Source of the DNA: Bradyrhizobium sp. cir1
GTDB taxonomy: Bacteria; Pseudomonadota; Alphaproteobacteria; Rhizobiales; Xanthobacteraceae
Assembly (NCBI RefSeq): GCF_014198245.1
Contig: NZ_JACIHE010000002.1
Location: forward strand, 759,629-823,628
Direction: 5' to 3'
DNA length: 64,000 nt
The notes below the pieces were generated by a model, which made no database searches, was not told the DNA's origin, and worked only from the letters and a program-made list of their open reading frames with translations. Within the stretch, counting starts at the first letter, position 1; each line of letters opens with the position of its first letter. Shown here in pieces: positions 8,654 through 17,829 of the stretch. A program made the translations under genes and the position numbers.

Positions 8654-9517
8654 ATGAATCAACGCAGGGGGTACGTAAATATTCCTACGGAAATCGTGCG
8701 CACTGCGATTGCGATCTCCGAGACCGGAAGCCTGTCGAAGGCCGGTGAACTGTTGGGCCTGAGCCAGCCGGCGATCAGTTCCCAGATGAAGAGGCTTCAG
8801 AATTTGGTGGGCGGACCGTTGTTCGAGCGGACCTCAACCGGTACGGCCCTCAGCGATCTCGGCAGGATTGCGCTGCAACAAGCCAGGCGCATGATCGAGG
8901 CGAATGACCAGTTGCTGAGACTGTCCGGCAATACCGATCGGTCGCAGCCGGTCAGGCTGGGGCTCAATTCGCTCTTCGCGACCGATTTCTTCAAGGCGCA
9001 ACAATCTTCGGGCAGTCTTTCCGGCATTTTCGTCCAGGTCGATCAGTCCGGTACCCTCGCTAAAGCCTTGATCGAGGGATATCTCGACATCGCCTGCATA
9101 TTTGATCAACAGCGCATGGATGGCGATATCCGCCAAATGATCGTGGCGGGAATTGAAGAGCCGCTCGTCTGGATCAGGGCGAAGCAGATCGTGGTGAGTC
9201 CGGGATCTCCCATCCCGATCCTGACGTGGCCTGGCGACGATTGGATGGTGCGAACGCTCGAACGTCACGAGATTTCATACAAGATCGTCTTCAACAGTCC
9301 GGATTTTGAGGTCAAGCTGCGAGCCGTGGAAGCCGGCATGGGATTCACCGCCGTGCCTGCCAGCAAGGTGCCCGGCACGGTGGTCGTCGCCAAGGACTAT
9401 TATCTTCCCGAGTTGCCGACCATACGCCGGATTATGTGCGTTCGCGCGAGTCTCAACAACGCGCGTGTGGCGGAACTCACGAAGCGGCTGGCATCGTTGT
9501 TCTTCGAGCCGAGATGA
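8654..9517 (+). CDS. LysR-family transcriptional regulator
   Basis: This 287-residue regulator has an N-terminal winged helix-turn-helix (about 12-70; SLSKAGELLGLSQPAISSQM is the recognition region) and a substrate-binding-type effector domain. The start is ATG with AGGGAG upstream. It is divergent from tadE/tadG, the usual geometry for a LysR target, so those genes are the first candidates for control. No neighbouring metabolic gene hints at the effector. The leader (8570-8653) is AT-richer than its surroundings. Confidence 0.92.
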   Translation: MNQRRGYVNIPTEIVRTAIAISETGSLSKAGELLGLSQPAISSQMKRLQNLVGGPLFERTSTGTALSDLGRIALQQARRMIEANDQLLRLSGNTDRSQPVRLGLNSLFATDFFKAQQSSGSLSGIFVQVDQSGTLAKALIEGYLDIACIFDQQRMDGDIRQMIVAGIEEPLVWIRAKQIVVSPGSPIPILTWPGDDWMVRTLERHEISYKIVFNSPDFEVKLRAVEAGMGFTAVPASKVPGTVVVAKDYYLPELPTIRRIMCVRASLNNARVAELTKRLASLFFEPR

Positions 9518-9551
9518 GATCTTCAGCCCTCGTGGCGCGAGCTATCCGGGC

Positions 9552-10115
9552 CTAGAATCTGGTCACGATATCGGACAGAGTGGGGCGCGGACGGTCCTCG
9601 CTGGGCTTGGTCGGCGTGCCGATATGGACAAAGCCGGCGAGCTTCTCGTCCGGCTTGAGGCCGAGGCCGTCAAGCACGTCGCGATCGAAGGCGAACCAGC
9701 CGGTCAGCCAGCAGGCGCCGTAGCCGAGCGCGGTCGCAGCCGTGACGATGTTCATGGCGCTGGCGCCCGCCGACAATTCCTGCTCGAAGGCCGGCACCTT
9801 CGGATGCGGCTTGGTGAAGCTGACGATGCCGATCACGAGCGGCGCGTCCATGAGGCGCTTGCGCTCGGTCTCGACGTCGGCGGCCGGCGCGCCGGGATTC
9901 TTGCGGGCAAAGACCTTCGCGATCACCTCGCCGGCGCGCCGGCGGGCGTCGCCCTCGAAGATGATGAAGCGCCAGGGCGCGAGCTTGCCGTGATCGGGCA
10001 CACGCGCGCCGATGGTGAGGATCGTCTCGAGTTCGGCCGCCGACGGGCCGGGTGCGGTCATCTCGCGCGGCTTGACCGAGCGGCGGGACTTCAGGAGTTC
10101 GATGGCGTCGGGCAC
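9552..10115 (-). CDS. nitroreductase-family FMN oxidoreductase
   Basis: This 187-residue protein matches the short nitroreductase (YdjA-like) family in length and motifs: SRRSVKP near the N-terminus for FMN phosphate binding, RVPDHGKLAPWRF, and the GYGACWLTG segment. It would use NAD(P)H to reduce nitro, quinone or enone substrates as a cytosolic dimer. GTG at 10115 is chosen because AGAGG lies about 9 nt upstream and the protein then has the usual family length; in-frame starts further upstream add residues unlike the family. It is convergent with the LysR gene. The physiological substrate is unknown. Confidence 0.92.
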   Translation of the reverse strand: MPDAIELLKSRRSVKPREMTAPGPSAAELETILTIGARVPDHGKLAPWRFIIFEGDARRRAGEVIAKVFARKNPGAPAADVETERKRLMDAPLVIGIVSFTKPHPKVPAFEQELSAGASAMNIVTAATALGYGACWLTGWFAFDRDVLDGLGLKPDEKLAGFVHIGTPTKPSEDRPRPTLSDIVTRF

Positions 10116-10207
10116 GGGGAGGTCCTCTTCAGCTGGTCGTCGGGCGTGCCATGCTGAGATAAGCATGCACGCCCGCAACCGGAAGCGAATTTAGATCGAT
10201 TTCAGGC

Positions 10208-12250
10208 TCAGACGATGCCACGCGCCCGCTTGACGTCCGGCGGCGTCGCCTCGTCGACCAGCGCGGCGATGGCCTCGGCCGTCGACATCACCTTCTGGCC
10301 GTCGCTGCCGAGACGGCGGACGGAGACCGAATGCGTCTCGGCCTCCTTCTTGCCGACCACGAGCAGCGCCGGGATCTTGGCCAGCGAGTGCTCGCGAACC
10401 TTGTAGTTGATCTTTTCGTTGCGCAGGTCGATCTCGACCCGCAGCCCGGCGCGCCGCGCCTGCTCCAGGACCTGCTTGGCGTACTCGTCGCCTTCCGAGG
10501 TGATGGTCGTGACCACCGCCTGCACCGGCGAGAGCCAGAGCGGGAAGTTGCCGGCATAGTGCTCGATCAGGATGCCGATGTAGCGCTCCATCGAGCCGCA
10601 GATCGCGCGATGCACCATGACAGGCGGCTTCTTGCCGCCGTCATGGTCGATGTAGAACGCACCGAACCGCTCCGGCAGGTTGAAGTCGACCTGCGTGGTG
10701 CCGCACTGCCAGTCGCGGCCGATGGCGTCGCGCAGCACGTATTCGAACTTCGGCCCGTAGAAGGCGCCTTCGCCCGGGTTGATCTCGGTCTTGATGTGAT
10801 TGTTCTGCGACTGGATCTCGCGCAGCACGGTCGCCATCACGCGTTCGGCGTGATCCCACATCGCGTCGGTGCCGACGCGCTTGTCGGGGCGGGTCGACAG
10901 CTTCACCGTGAGGTCGCCGGTGAAGCCGAAATCCGCGTAGGTCGACAGGATGAGATCGTTGATCTTCAGGCACTCTTCGGCGAGCTGGTCCTCGGTGCAG
11001 AAAATGTGCGCGTCATCCTGGGTGAAACCGCGCACGCGCATCAGGCCGTGCATGGCCCCGGACGGCTCGTAGCGATGCACCACGCCGAATTCGGCGAGGC
11101 GCAAGGGCAGGTCGCGGTAGCTCTTCAGGCCGTGCTTGAAGATCTGGACATGGCCCGGGCAGTTCATCGGCTTCAGCGCAAACCAGCGCTTGTCCTCGGC
11201 CTCGTCACCGGCCGACTGCGCCGCGAACATGTTCTCGCGGTACCAGCCCCAATGGCCCGAGGTCTCCCACAGCACCTTGTCGAGGATCTGCGGTGCGTTG
11301 ACCTCGCTGTAGTCGCCGGTCAGGCGGCGCCGCATATAGGCGATCAGCTGCTGGAAGATGGTCCAGCCCTTCGGGTGCCAGAACACGACGCCCGGACCTT
11401 CCTCCTGGAAGTGGAAGAGGTCGAGCTCGCGCCCGAGCTTGCGATGGTCGCGCTTCTCGGCTTCCTCGATCTGCTTCAGATAGGCGTCGAGGTCCTCCTG
11501 CTTGGCGAAGGCCGTGCCGTAGATGCGGGTCAGCATCGGGTTGTTGCTGTCGCCGCGCCAATAGGCGCCGGCCACCTTCATCAGCTTGAAGGCGTTGCCG
11601 ACCTTGCCGGTCGTGGTCATGTGCGGGCCGCGGCACAGGTCGAACCAGTCGCCCTGGTAGTAGATCTTGATCGGCTCGGTGCCGGGAATGGCGTCGACCA
11701 GCTCGACCTTGAACGCCTCGCCCTTGTCGCGGAACACCTGCTTGGTCTTCTCGCGGTCCCAGACTTCCTTGGTGAAGGGTTTGTCGCGCGCGATGATCTC
11801 GCGCATCTTCTTCTCGATCGCGGCAAAGTCTTCCGGCGTGAATGGCTCGTTGCGGAAGAAGTCGTAATAGAAGCCGTTCTCGATCACGGGGCCGATGGTG
11901 ACCTGGGTGCCCGGCCACAGCGTCTGCACGGCTTCCGCCAGCACGTGCGCGCAGTCGTGGCGGATCAATTCCAGCGCGCGCGGGTCGTCGCGATTGACGA
12001 GCTCGATCCTGGCGTCGGCCTCGATGGGATCGTTGAGATCGGCGAGCGCGCCGTCGAGCGCCATCGCAACCGTGCGCTTGGCCAGCGACGGCGAGATGCC
12101 CTTGGCGATATCGAGGCCGGTGATGCCCTTGTCGAACTGGCGCTGGGCGCCGTCTGGAAAGGTGAGGGTGACTTTGGGAGCGGGGGTCACGGGCTTTAGA
12201 TTGGAGAGGCTGTATTGGAAGCCGGACTCGGATTTGGGCTGGTCGGTCAT
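10208..12250 (-). CDS. thrS: threonyl-tRNA synthetase
   Basis: This full-length 680-residue class II synthetase charges tRNA-Thr. The order is an N-terminal TGS domain (about 25-90), the editing domain with HDCAH at 98-102 and later CRGPH, the catalytic core with the MNCPGH zinc/motif-2 region, and an anticodon-binding domain at the C-terminus. The zinc Cys and His ligands look intact and the editing-site residues are present, so proofreading of Ser-tRNA is expected. It starts with ATG at 12250. The 210-bp upstream gap should hold its promoter; no T-box-like leader was recognised. Confidence 0.98.
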   Translation of the reverse strand: MTDQPKSESGFQYSLSNLKPVTPAPKVTLTFPDGAQRQFDKGITGLDIAKGISPSLAKRTVAMALDGALADLNDPIEADARIELVNRDDPRALELIRHDCAHVLAEAVQTLWPGTQVTIGPVIENGFYYDFFRNEPFTPEDFAAIEKKMREIIARDKPFTKEVWDREKTKQVFRDKGEAFKVELVDAIPGTEPIKIYYQGDWFDLCRGPHMTTTGKVGNAFKLMKVAGAYWRGDSNNPMLTRIYGTAFAKQEDLDAYLKQIEEAEKRDHRKLGRELDLFHFQEEGPGVVFWHPKGWTIFQQLIAYMRRRLTGDYSEVNAPQILDKVLWETSGHWGWYRENMFAAQSAGDEAEDKRWFALKPMNCPGHVQIFKHGLKSYRDLPLRLAEFGVVHRYEPSGAMHGLMRVRGFTQDDAHIFCTEDQLAEECLKINDLILSTYADFGFTGDLTVKLSTRPDKRVGTDAMWDHAERVMATVLREIQSQNNHIKTEINPGEGAFYGPKFEYVLRDAIGRDWQCGTTQVDFNLPERFGAFYIDHDGGKKPPVMVHRAICGSMERYIGILIEHYAGNFPLWLSPVQAVVTTITSEGDEYAKQVLEQARRAGLRVEIDLRNEKINYKVREHSLAKIPALLVVGKKEAETHSVSVRRLGSDGQKVMSTAEAIAALVDEATPPDVKRARGIV

Positions 12251-12460
12251 GCGTTTCTCCTGAGGCTCACTCCTGCGAACGAGCGCAGGTAAGCGGGAAC
12301 GAGCGATATATCAGGGGATTCGGCCTGTGCAATCCGGCATTTCCAAGAAAAGGGAATGTGACGCATCATCCGGGGCGCTCGGGCCCCAGTCGCGCCCAAA
12401 TATGCCATATCGCGCGATCAGACCTGCCCGGTCGGTCTGGCTGCGGCAGGCGGGGCGGAT

Positions 12461-12706
12461 CTATCGGGATGGTGGCTTCAGGACCTTTTCGCGCGTCTTG
12501 GGCGGAGGCGTAGACGTCTCCTCCGTTACCTTCCAGCCCTCGGCGTCGCCAAGGGCCTTGCTGATTGCCCGCGGCGCGCCAGCGACCAGCAGCATATTCG
12601 GTTGTTGTTCTACGATCTCGACGCCTCCGGCGCGCAAGCGCTTTACGATGCTCTCGGACGCTTCGGATTTGGGATCGGCACGAAAGACCACGGTGCGTTC
12701 GCTCAT
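12461..12706 (-). CDS. small propeptide/inhibitor-I9-like protein
   Basis: This 81-residue protein has no signal peptide and follows the subtilase gene by 42 bp on the same strand. Its pattern resembles the ferredoxin-like propeptide of subtilisins (inhibitor I9): an opening beta strand (RTVVFRAD), a helix (SIVKRLRAGG), paired strands (VEIVEQQPNMLLVAG) and a closing helix ending GWKVTEE. The C-terminal 20 residues are Lys/Pro-rich and probably disordered. I infer that it chaperones or inhibits the neighbouring protease in trans. The family assignment is by eye and moderately secure; a plain unknown small protein is the alternative. Confidence 0.65.
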   Translation of the reverse strand: MSERTVVFRADPKSEASESIVKRLRAGGVEIVEQQPNMLLVAGAPRAISKALGDAEGWKVTEETSTPPPKTREKVLKPPSR

Positions 12707-12748
12707 CGCTTGCCATCCGTCGATGTGCCGGTCCCTCCGAGCGCCGTC

Positions 12749-14380
12749 CTACGGAAGGGGTAGTCCGAACCCTTCATAGTCGCGGCCAAAATTCTCCGGC
12801 TTGCAAGCGGCATATAAGGCGTCCTTAAGGGCGCGAGAACGGCTGGAACCGCTTTTTTGCTTCAATGCCGGGTCCTTGGCAAGGAGATAGGCCGCAAAAC
12901 CGGCCACCGCCGGACATGCCATCGACGTTCCGCTCATCGAGCCGTGACCGGTTCCGGGCAGCGTGGAGACGATCTCGACACCGGCTCCGGTGGTATCAAT
13001 TTCGGGACCGAAATTGCTGAAATCGGCGATGAAATCCCCCGTCTGAGGTTTGCCTTTCGGCTTGGCGACATTGCTGGTCCCGATCGAACTCTTCGGGAAG
13101 GTGCCGACCCGCCCCATGGCGGACACTGCGACGCATTCGACGAACGCCGCGGGAAAGGAGACCGGGCTTCGATCGTCGTTGCCGGCGGCTGCAATCACCA
13201 CCACGCCTGCCGCGATCGCCCGGTCGATGGCCGCGCGCGTGAGATCGTCCTTGGGGCCGCCGCCAAGACTCATGTTGATGATGTCGCACTTGTCCGCGAC
13301 GGCCGTGTCGATCGCCTTTGCGATGTCAAAGTTGCTGGCGCCGTTGTTGGGCGGCGGCCGCGGGTGATCGGGGAATACGCGATAGCTCCGAAGCTTCACC
13401 CCCGGTGCAACGCCGCGGAATCCGCCCGCCGGTCCACGGCCACCGACGATGCCCGCGACGTGCGTGCCGTGCTCGCCCTCGGTCAACGCGGGCCGCCAAT
13501 TCTGCGCCGCCTCGGGATCGGCACGAACCTCGTCGCTCACGCAATTCAGGCCGCCTGTCACGTTGGTCAGATCGGGGTGTGTGCCGTCGACACCACTGTC
13601 GATGATTGCGACGGTGACACCGTCGCCGGCACTTGTGGGGAGCCTTCTGTAGAGCTGCGTGAGCAGCAACGTGGGATCGCTTACGTCGATGGACGTCAAC
13701 TTGATTTCCGCAAGGTTCGCGCCGGTTGTTCTGGTGGCATAAAATCCCCAATAGCCGGCCGGAGCGTAGACATAGACGCGCTCAAGCGGCTGGTTCGGGG
13801 GGAGCAAGTTCAGTGTGGCGTGCCCGTTCGCGCCCGTCGTTGCCTCTGCTCCCTGACGCGCCGCGAAATTCGTGAATGCAACGATATGAGCGCCTTCGAT
13901 CGGAGCGCCGCCCGAACGTGCCACGACCGAGACGGTGAACCGGGTTGCAGCGATGTTGGCCGTGGCGGCCAGCCTGACCCGGCTCGCGTCGGCTTTCCTT
14001 GCGGTTCTTTTGCCGGACGCCTTCTTGGCGGTGGTTTTCTTCACGGCTGTTCCCTTGGCCGCGGGCCGGGGAGGACGCTGATGGACGCGGAAACGCTCCC
14101 ACTGCCGATGATAAAAGACTTCCGGGATGATCTTCAGGTCCGGTGAACTGAGACGAAGGCTGAGTTCTCCCTCCGGAGCCATTTCGACGAGCTTGGGGCC
14201 GTTGTCGTGAAGCGAGTCCAGCACCCGCATTTGTGGGGCCGGCGCCGCTACGCGCGCCCGCGCGGCGAGCCGTATCGTGCTGGTGCTCGGTTGCAAATTC
14301 GCGGTATCGAGCGGCTCTGCAAGATAGCCGTCTTTGCTCATCACGATGTAACGGCGAACGCCTTCCGGTTTGCTCGGCAT
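12749..14380 (-). CDS. subtilisin-family serine peptidase (S8), no signal peptide
   Basis: This 543-residue subtilase has catalytic triad Asp261 (IIDSGVDG), His304 (HGTHVAGI) and Ser486 (GTSMACPA), with the oxyanion Asn in AAGND. About 250 residues precede the catalytic domain: a segment beginning RRYIVMSKDGY, a Lys/Ala-rich histone-H1-like linker, and a beta-rich domain (about 150-235) like carboxypeptidase regulatory or Ig-like modules. I see no signal peptide, so it acts in the cytosol or leaves by a non-Sec route. The start is ATG at 14380, with AAGGAA 7 nt upstream. The next gene encodes a propeptide-like protein. Substrates are unknown. Confidence 0.9.
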   Translation of the reverse strand: MPSKPEGVRRYIVMSKDGYLAEPLDTANLQPSTSTIRLAARARVAAPAPQMRVLDSLHDNGPKLVEMAPEGELSLRLSSPDLKIIPEVFYHRQWERFRVHQRPPRPAAKGTAVKKTTAKKASGKRTARKADASRVRLAATANIAATRFTVSVVARSGGAPIEGAHIVAFTNFAARQGAEATTGANGHATLNLLPPNQPLERVYVYAPAGYWGFYATRTTGANLAEIKLTSIDVSDPTLLLTQLYRRLPTSAGDGVTVAIIDSGVDGTHPDLTNVTGGLNCVSDEVRADPEAAQNWRPALTEGEHGTHVAGIVGGRGPAGGFRGVAPGVKLRSYRVFPDHPRPPPNNGASNFDIAKAIDTAVADKCDIINMSLGGGPKDDLTRAAIDRAIAAGVVVIAAAGNDDRSPVSFPAAFVECVAVSAMGRVGTFPKSSIGTSNVAKPKGKPQTGDFIADFSNFGPEIDTTGAGVEIVSTLPGTGHGSMSGTSMACPAVAGFAAYLLAKDPALKQKSGSSRSRALKDALYAACKPENFGRDYEGFGLPLP

Positions 14381-14523
14381 CGATGTTCCTTCAAATATGC
14401 AATTAAAAATAGTATTAATGTCATCAAGAAACCTCAAGAAGACAAGAGGCTTCGCGCCTTCGGACCGAATTTCGATCGTGCGGACGCTTTCAATCCGCAC
14501 ATCCATCCACTACATGCAAGTGC
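14381..14523. promoter_or_regulatory. divergent promoter region, AT-rich
   Basis: The spacer between the subtilase and the MFS gene carries an unusually AT-rich block for this genome (about 14393-14430). Both genes start outward from it, so both promoters should lie here. No clear -35/-10 pair or dyad stands out. Confidence 0.4.
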
Positions 14524-15699
14524 ATGAATTTCTCGCCCCCCGTCGCCGGCCGCTTCGCGCCAACCGCCCTGATGCTTGGCAATCTCGTCACCGGCTGCTC
14601 GGTGCTGGCGCCGGCGGGCATGCTGCCGGAACTGTCGGCGGGGCTTGGGATCAGCGTCCATGCGGCCGGACTCCTGATCACCTTCGGTGCGGTGACGCTG
14701 TGCATCGGCTCGCCGCTGACGGCGTGGCTGACCAGCCGGATCGAGCGGCGGACGCTGCTCACCGCGACGCTGGCGGTGCTCGCGCTCGGCAATCTCGCCT
14801 CGGCGTTTGCGCCCGACTACACGAGCCTCCTTATCATCCGCCTGATGATGCTAGCGGTCGGTGCGCTCTACACGCCGCAGGCGGCCGGTACGGCGGCGCT
14901 GATCGTGCCGGCGGAGCGGCGCGGCAGCACGATCGCCTATATCTTCCTCGGCTGGTCGCTGGCAGCGGCCGTCGGTCTGCCGCTGATCACCTTCATCGCC
15001 AGCCGCTATGGCTGGCGCGCCGCCTATGGCGAGATCGGCGCGCTCGGCTGCATCAGCTTCCTGTTGTTGCTGCTGCGCCTGCCGGCGGGCTTGAAGGGCA
15101 CGCCGGTGGATCTGAAGACCTGGAGCGCGGTCGGCCGCAGCAGGACGATCTTGCTGCTGCTGGCGATCACCATGCTGCAAATGTCCGGGCAGTTCGTGGT
15201 GTTCACCTTCATGGGCCCGCTGCTGAAGAAGCTGACCGGGGCGAGCCCCGATGCGGTCGGCATGGTGTTCGCGATCTACGGCGTCTGCGGCTTCCTCGGG
15301 GTCGCCATCGCGACACGCATCGTCGACACCTGGGGGCCTTACCGGACCTCGCTGCTGTTCACCTGCCTCGTGCTTGCGGGCATCACCACCTGGGCGCTGA
15401 GCGCGGGCACCATCGCGTTGATGGCGATCGCGGTCGCGGTCTGGGGCCTGGGCTTTGCCTCGACCAATTCGATGCAGCAGGTGCGGCTGGTTGCGGCCGC
15501 GCCGCCGCTGGCGCCGGCGACCGTCGCGCTCAACACCTCGGTCCTCTATATCGGCCAGGCCGTCGGGTCCGCCATCGGCGGACTGCTGTTCGCCCGCGAG
15601 CTCTTGCATACGATCGGATTCGTGGCGGTCGGCTTCGTCGTGCTGGCGCTGATCCTGGTGATCCTGACCCGGCCCCGGCCGGCTGCTGCGACGTCCTGA
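14524..15699 (+). CDS. MFS transporter (DHA1/AraJ-like efflux)
   Basis: This 391-residue inner-membrane protein has about 12 hydrophobic helices. The conserved MFS loop after TM2 (TSRIERRTLLTATLAVLALG) and the GWRAAYGEIG motif in the first half fit the drug:H+ antiporter-1 family (AraJ/YdhP type). It would export a small molecule using the proton gradient. It is divergent from the subtilase and followed by a small exported protein on the same strand. The substrate is unknown. Confidence 0.9.
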   Translation: MNFSPPVAGRFAPTALMLGNLVTGCSVLAPAGMLPELSAGLGISVHAAGLLITFGAVTLCIGSPLTAWLTSRIERRTLLTATLAVLALGNLASAFAPDYTSLLIIRLMMLAVGALYTPQAAGTAALIVPAERRGSTIAYIFLGWSLAAAVGLPLITFIASRYGWRAAYGEIGALGCISFLLLLLRLPAGLKGTPVDLKTWSAVGRSRTILLLLAITMLQMSGQFVVFTFMGPLLKKLTGASPDAVGMVFAIYGVCGFLGVAIATRIVDTWGPYRTSLLFTCLVLAGITTWALSAGTIALMAIAVAVWGLGFASTNSMQQVRLVAAAPPLAPATVALNTSVLYIGQAVGSAIGGLLFARELLHTIGFVAVGFVVLALILVILTRPRPAAATS

Positions 15700-15791
15700 A
15701 ATCCCGCGCTTTCGTGTGCGCAAGGTGCTTGGCAAACGGCGCGATACGGCGCTAGAAGGCCGGTCATGGGGACCAAAGAGAGTTGACTGAG

Positions 15792-16169
15792 ATGAGGATG
15801 ATTCTGGCGGTTGCTGCGGTGCTCTATTCAGCCTCCGCGTTCGCGCAAGCCGACAAGCCACCGATGGTCGGGGACAAGCCGCTGGTGCAGGTCAAGCCCA
15901 AGGGCACCAAGGCGGCGGCCGCAACCGCCGCGCCCGCGCCGAAGGGCAAGCCGCAATCGATCGCGGCGCGGCTCCAGGCCTGCCTCGAGATCGATGACGG
16001 CACCAAGGACCGTCTCAATTGCTACGACGCCGTGATCCCGCCGGCGCCGAAGCCGAAGCCGGCGAAGGCCAAGGGCTACGCCGATTGCCGTTTCTTCAAG
16101 GAAGAGGACGAGCGGCTGGCCTGCTTCAACGGCTTTGCCGAGAGCATTCCGAAGCTGCCGAAGAGCTAA
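15792..16169 (+). CDS. small exported Cys-containing protein
   Basis: This 125-residue protein has a Sec signal peptide (cleavage near SAFA/QAD), an Ala/Pro/Lys-rich linker, then two similar Cys pairs: LQACLEIDDGTKDRLNCYDAV and CRFFKEEDERLACFNGF. The paired CxxxxD...RLxCYD pattern recurs in rhizobial periplasmic proteins and probably forms disulphides. ATG at 15792 is chosen because it gives a proper signal peptide. It ends 21 bp from the convergent hydrolase gene. The function is unknown. Confidence 0.75.
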   Translation: MRMILAVAAVLYSASAFAQADKPPMVGDKPLVQVKPKGTKAAAATAAPAPKGKPQSIAARLQACLEIDDGTKDRLNCYDAVIPPAPKPKPAKAKGYADCRFFKEEDERLACFNGFAESIPKLPKS

Positions 16170-16190
16170 GCGTTCGCGTTCAGTCGCGGA

Positions 16191-17513
16191 CTATCGGCTC
16201 GAGGGCGACGAAGCGGTGGCTGCAACCCGCGTGAGCGCCAGCGCCGGCGTCGCCGACATCTTCACCAGCACGTCCTTGAGCGGATCCCGCGTCCAGGCGC
16301 GGGTCACGTAGTCGCGATGGGTGATGCCGTCGCCGGTTTCGACGAACACCACGCTGCCGGGACGCAACGGTCCGTCCATGTCCTCGGAGACGCTGATGCC
16401 CTTCTGCCTCAGCATGCTCATCAGCTCGCGGTCGCGCCGTGCGGTGTAACGGGTGTAGGAGCTGACGAAGAAGCCGGAGCGGTGGCTCTCGATCCAGGCA
16501 GCGAACTTGTCCATCTCGCCATAGACGGCGTCGAGCAGCACCACGCCGCGGACGCGGTCGCTGATGCCGCCGACCTCTAAGCTCCAGGCCGTCGGCAGGA
16601 AGCCGCCGCTATAGCCGACGATGACGATCGGCATGTTGGCGAAGGCGCGCGCGCTGTTGGGATCGCCGGTGAGGCGGGCGAGGTGGTTCGCCGACTCCTC
16701 CATGAAGCGCTTGAGGCCGCCGGCCTGCCAGAATTTTCCGGCGCTGGAATCGGCGGCATCCACCGCCATCTGCGGGGCGAGCAGGATGGCATTGGCGCCG
16801 GAATCGGTGATCTGCTGCGGCACCAGCTGCCGGTCGCGCACGTCGCGCTCCAGCGTCGCGCCATTGCCGTGGAAGAACACCACGATCACGCCCGGCTTGC
16901 GCACGTCGAAATGCTCGGGCACGTGCACCAGCACGCGGCTGTCGCTGTAGGTCTCGTCCTGCCAGTAGACGCGTCCGGAATAGCTGCGGTGGCCGCGGCG
17001 GTCGCCCTTGGAGATGTTGAGGAACGGCGCGTCGGATGCGGGGTTGTTGCCGAAATAGGGGAAGGCCGACGACTTCATGCTGACGAGGGTCGTCAGGTCT
17101 TCGCGCGGCGGACGCTGGTAGGGGACTTGCGGCGCGAGCGAGGCGACCTTGTAGGGAGCCTGCTCCGGCTGCTGTTGCACGGCACGCTTGGGCGAGAAGT
17201 CCGACATCTGCCGTTGCAGGAAACTCTCGCTCGCAGAGGGGAAGCGCTCCCTGAACTGCGGAGCAGGGAAGCGATCCTCGAACGTGTCGGCGCTGGCAAT
17301 TTGTTGGGTATTGGTCTTGGCGACCACCTGGACATTGGCCTGCGAGTGCGCCGCGAGCGCTGAGGGATCGGGCGCCTTGCCGCATTGAACCAGCGTGAGC
17401 GACAGCGGCACCAAGGCTGAGATCAGGCCGACCCGGAGCGCACGACCGTGCCGACCGGACGAAGTCCGATCGGCACGAATGTCAGCTCTCATGTTCGGAA
17501 CCGCCCCGACCAT
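16191..17513 (-). CDS. exported alpha/beta-hydrolase-like protein
   Basis: This 440-residue protein has an N-terminal hydrophobic segment ending in Cys (SLTLVQCGKAPD), a poor lipobox because of Gln before the Cys, so lipoprotein status is uncertain. After a Gln/Pro-rich region (about 70-150), the C-terminal half has hydrolase features: VVFFHGNGA and a nucleophile elbow GYSGG with Ser at about 302. A late ITHRDY may hold the His. It may be an esterase or peptidase of the envelope. A second in-frame ATG at 17492 is also possible; neither has a strong ribosome site. Confidence 0.75.
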   Translation of the reverse strand: MVGAVPNMRADIRADRTSSGRHGRALRVGLISALVPLSLTLVQCGKAPDPSALAAHSQANVQVVAKTNTQQIASADTFEDRFPAPQFRERFPSASESFLQRQMSDFSPKRAVQQQPEQAPYKVASLAPQVPYQRPPREDLTTLVSMKSSAFPYFGNNPASDAPFLNISKGDRRGHRSYSGRVYWQDETYSDSRVLVHVPEHFDVRKPGVIVVFFHGNGATLERDVRDRQLVPQQITDSGANAILLAPQMAVDAADSSAGKFWQAGGLKRFMEESANHLARLTGDPNSARAFANMPIVIVGYSGGFLPTAWSLEVGGISDRVRGVVLLDAVYGEMDKFAAWIESHRSGFFVSSYTRYTARRDRELMSMLRQKGISVSEDMDGPLRPGSVVFVETGDGITHRDYVTRAWTRDPLKDVLVKMSATPALALTRVAATASSPSSR

Positions 17514-17829
17514 CCACCCATGACCCCAATTCCAGCGGCAATGTTTAAGATAATTGAGCCGACTGGCGTTTAGGTGACGTTAAGCGTCCGGAGAAACTTC
17601 CCCACATCCGGAACGCTCGAAAGGACCACGCAATCGTGTCCTGATTGTGGGGGAGGGAGGCGGGATATTCCGGTGTTCGCGCAGCTTTATTGCACAGGAG
17701 CATGCATAAGCGGTGCTGAAATACCGATATCCTTTGCCTCATTTAGCCCTTGTTAACCCTGCTTGAATTGACTGGACCAAACTGCACGATGCTCCCCATG
17801 AGGCGTGACGCCTGAGGTTAAGGACCCCG
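17514..17829. other. intergenic region between divergent genes
   Basis: This 316-bp gap lies between the divergent hydrolase and permease genes. It should hold both promoters. I see a TTGACT at about 17768 but no convincing partner -10, and no RNA gene, repeat or small ORF with a good ribosome site. Confidence 0.4.

Noticed and set aside
10331..12199. 622-codon plus-strand frame antisense to thrS
   Set aside because: thrS is unambiguous; the antisense translation is Val/Arg/Leu/Asp-rich filler typical of shadow frames.
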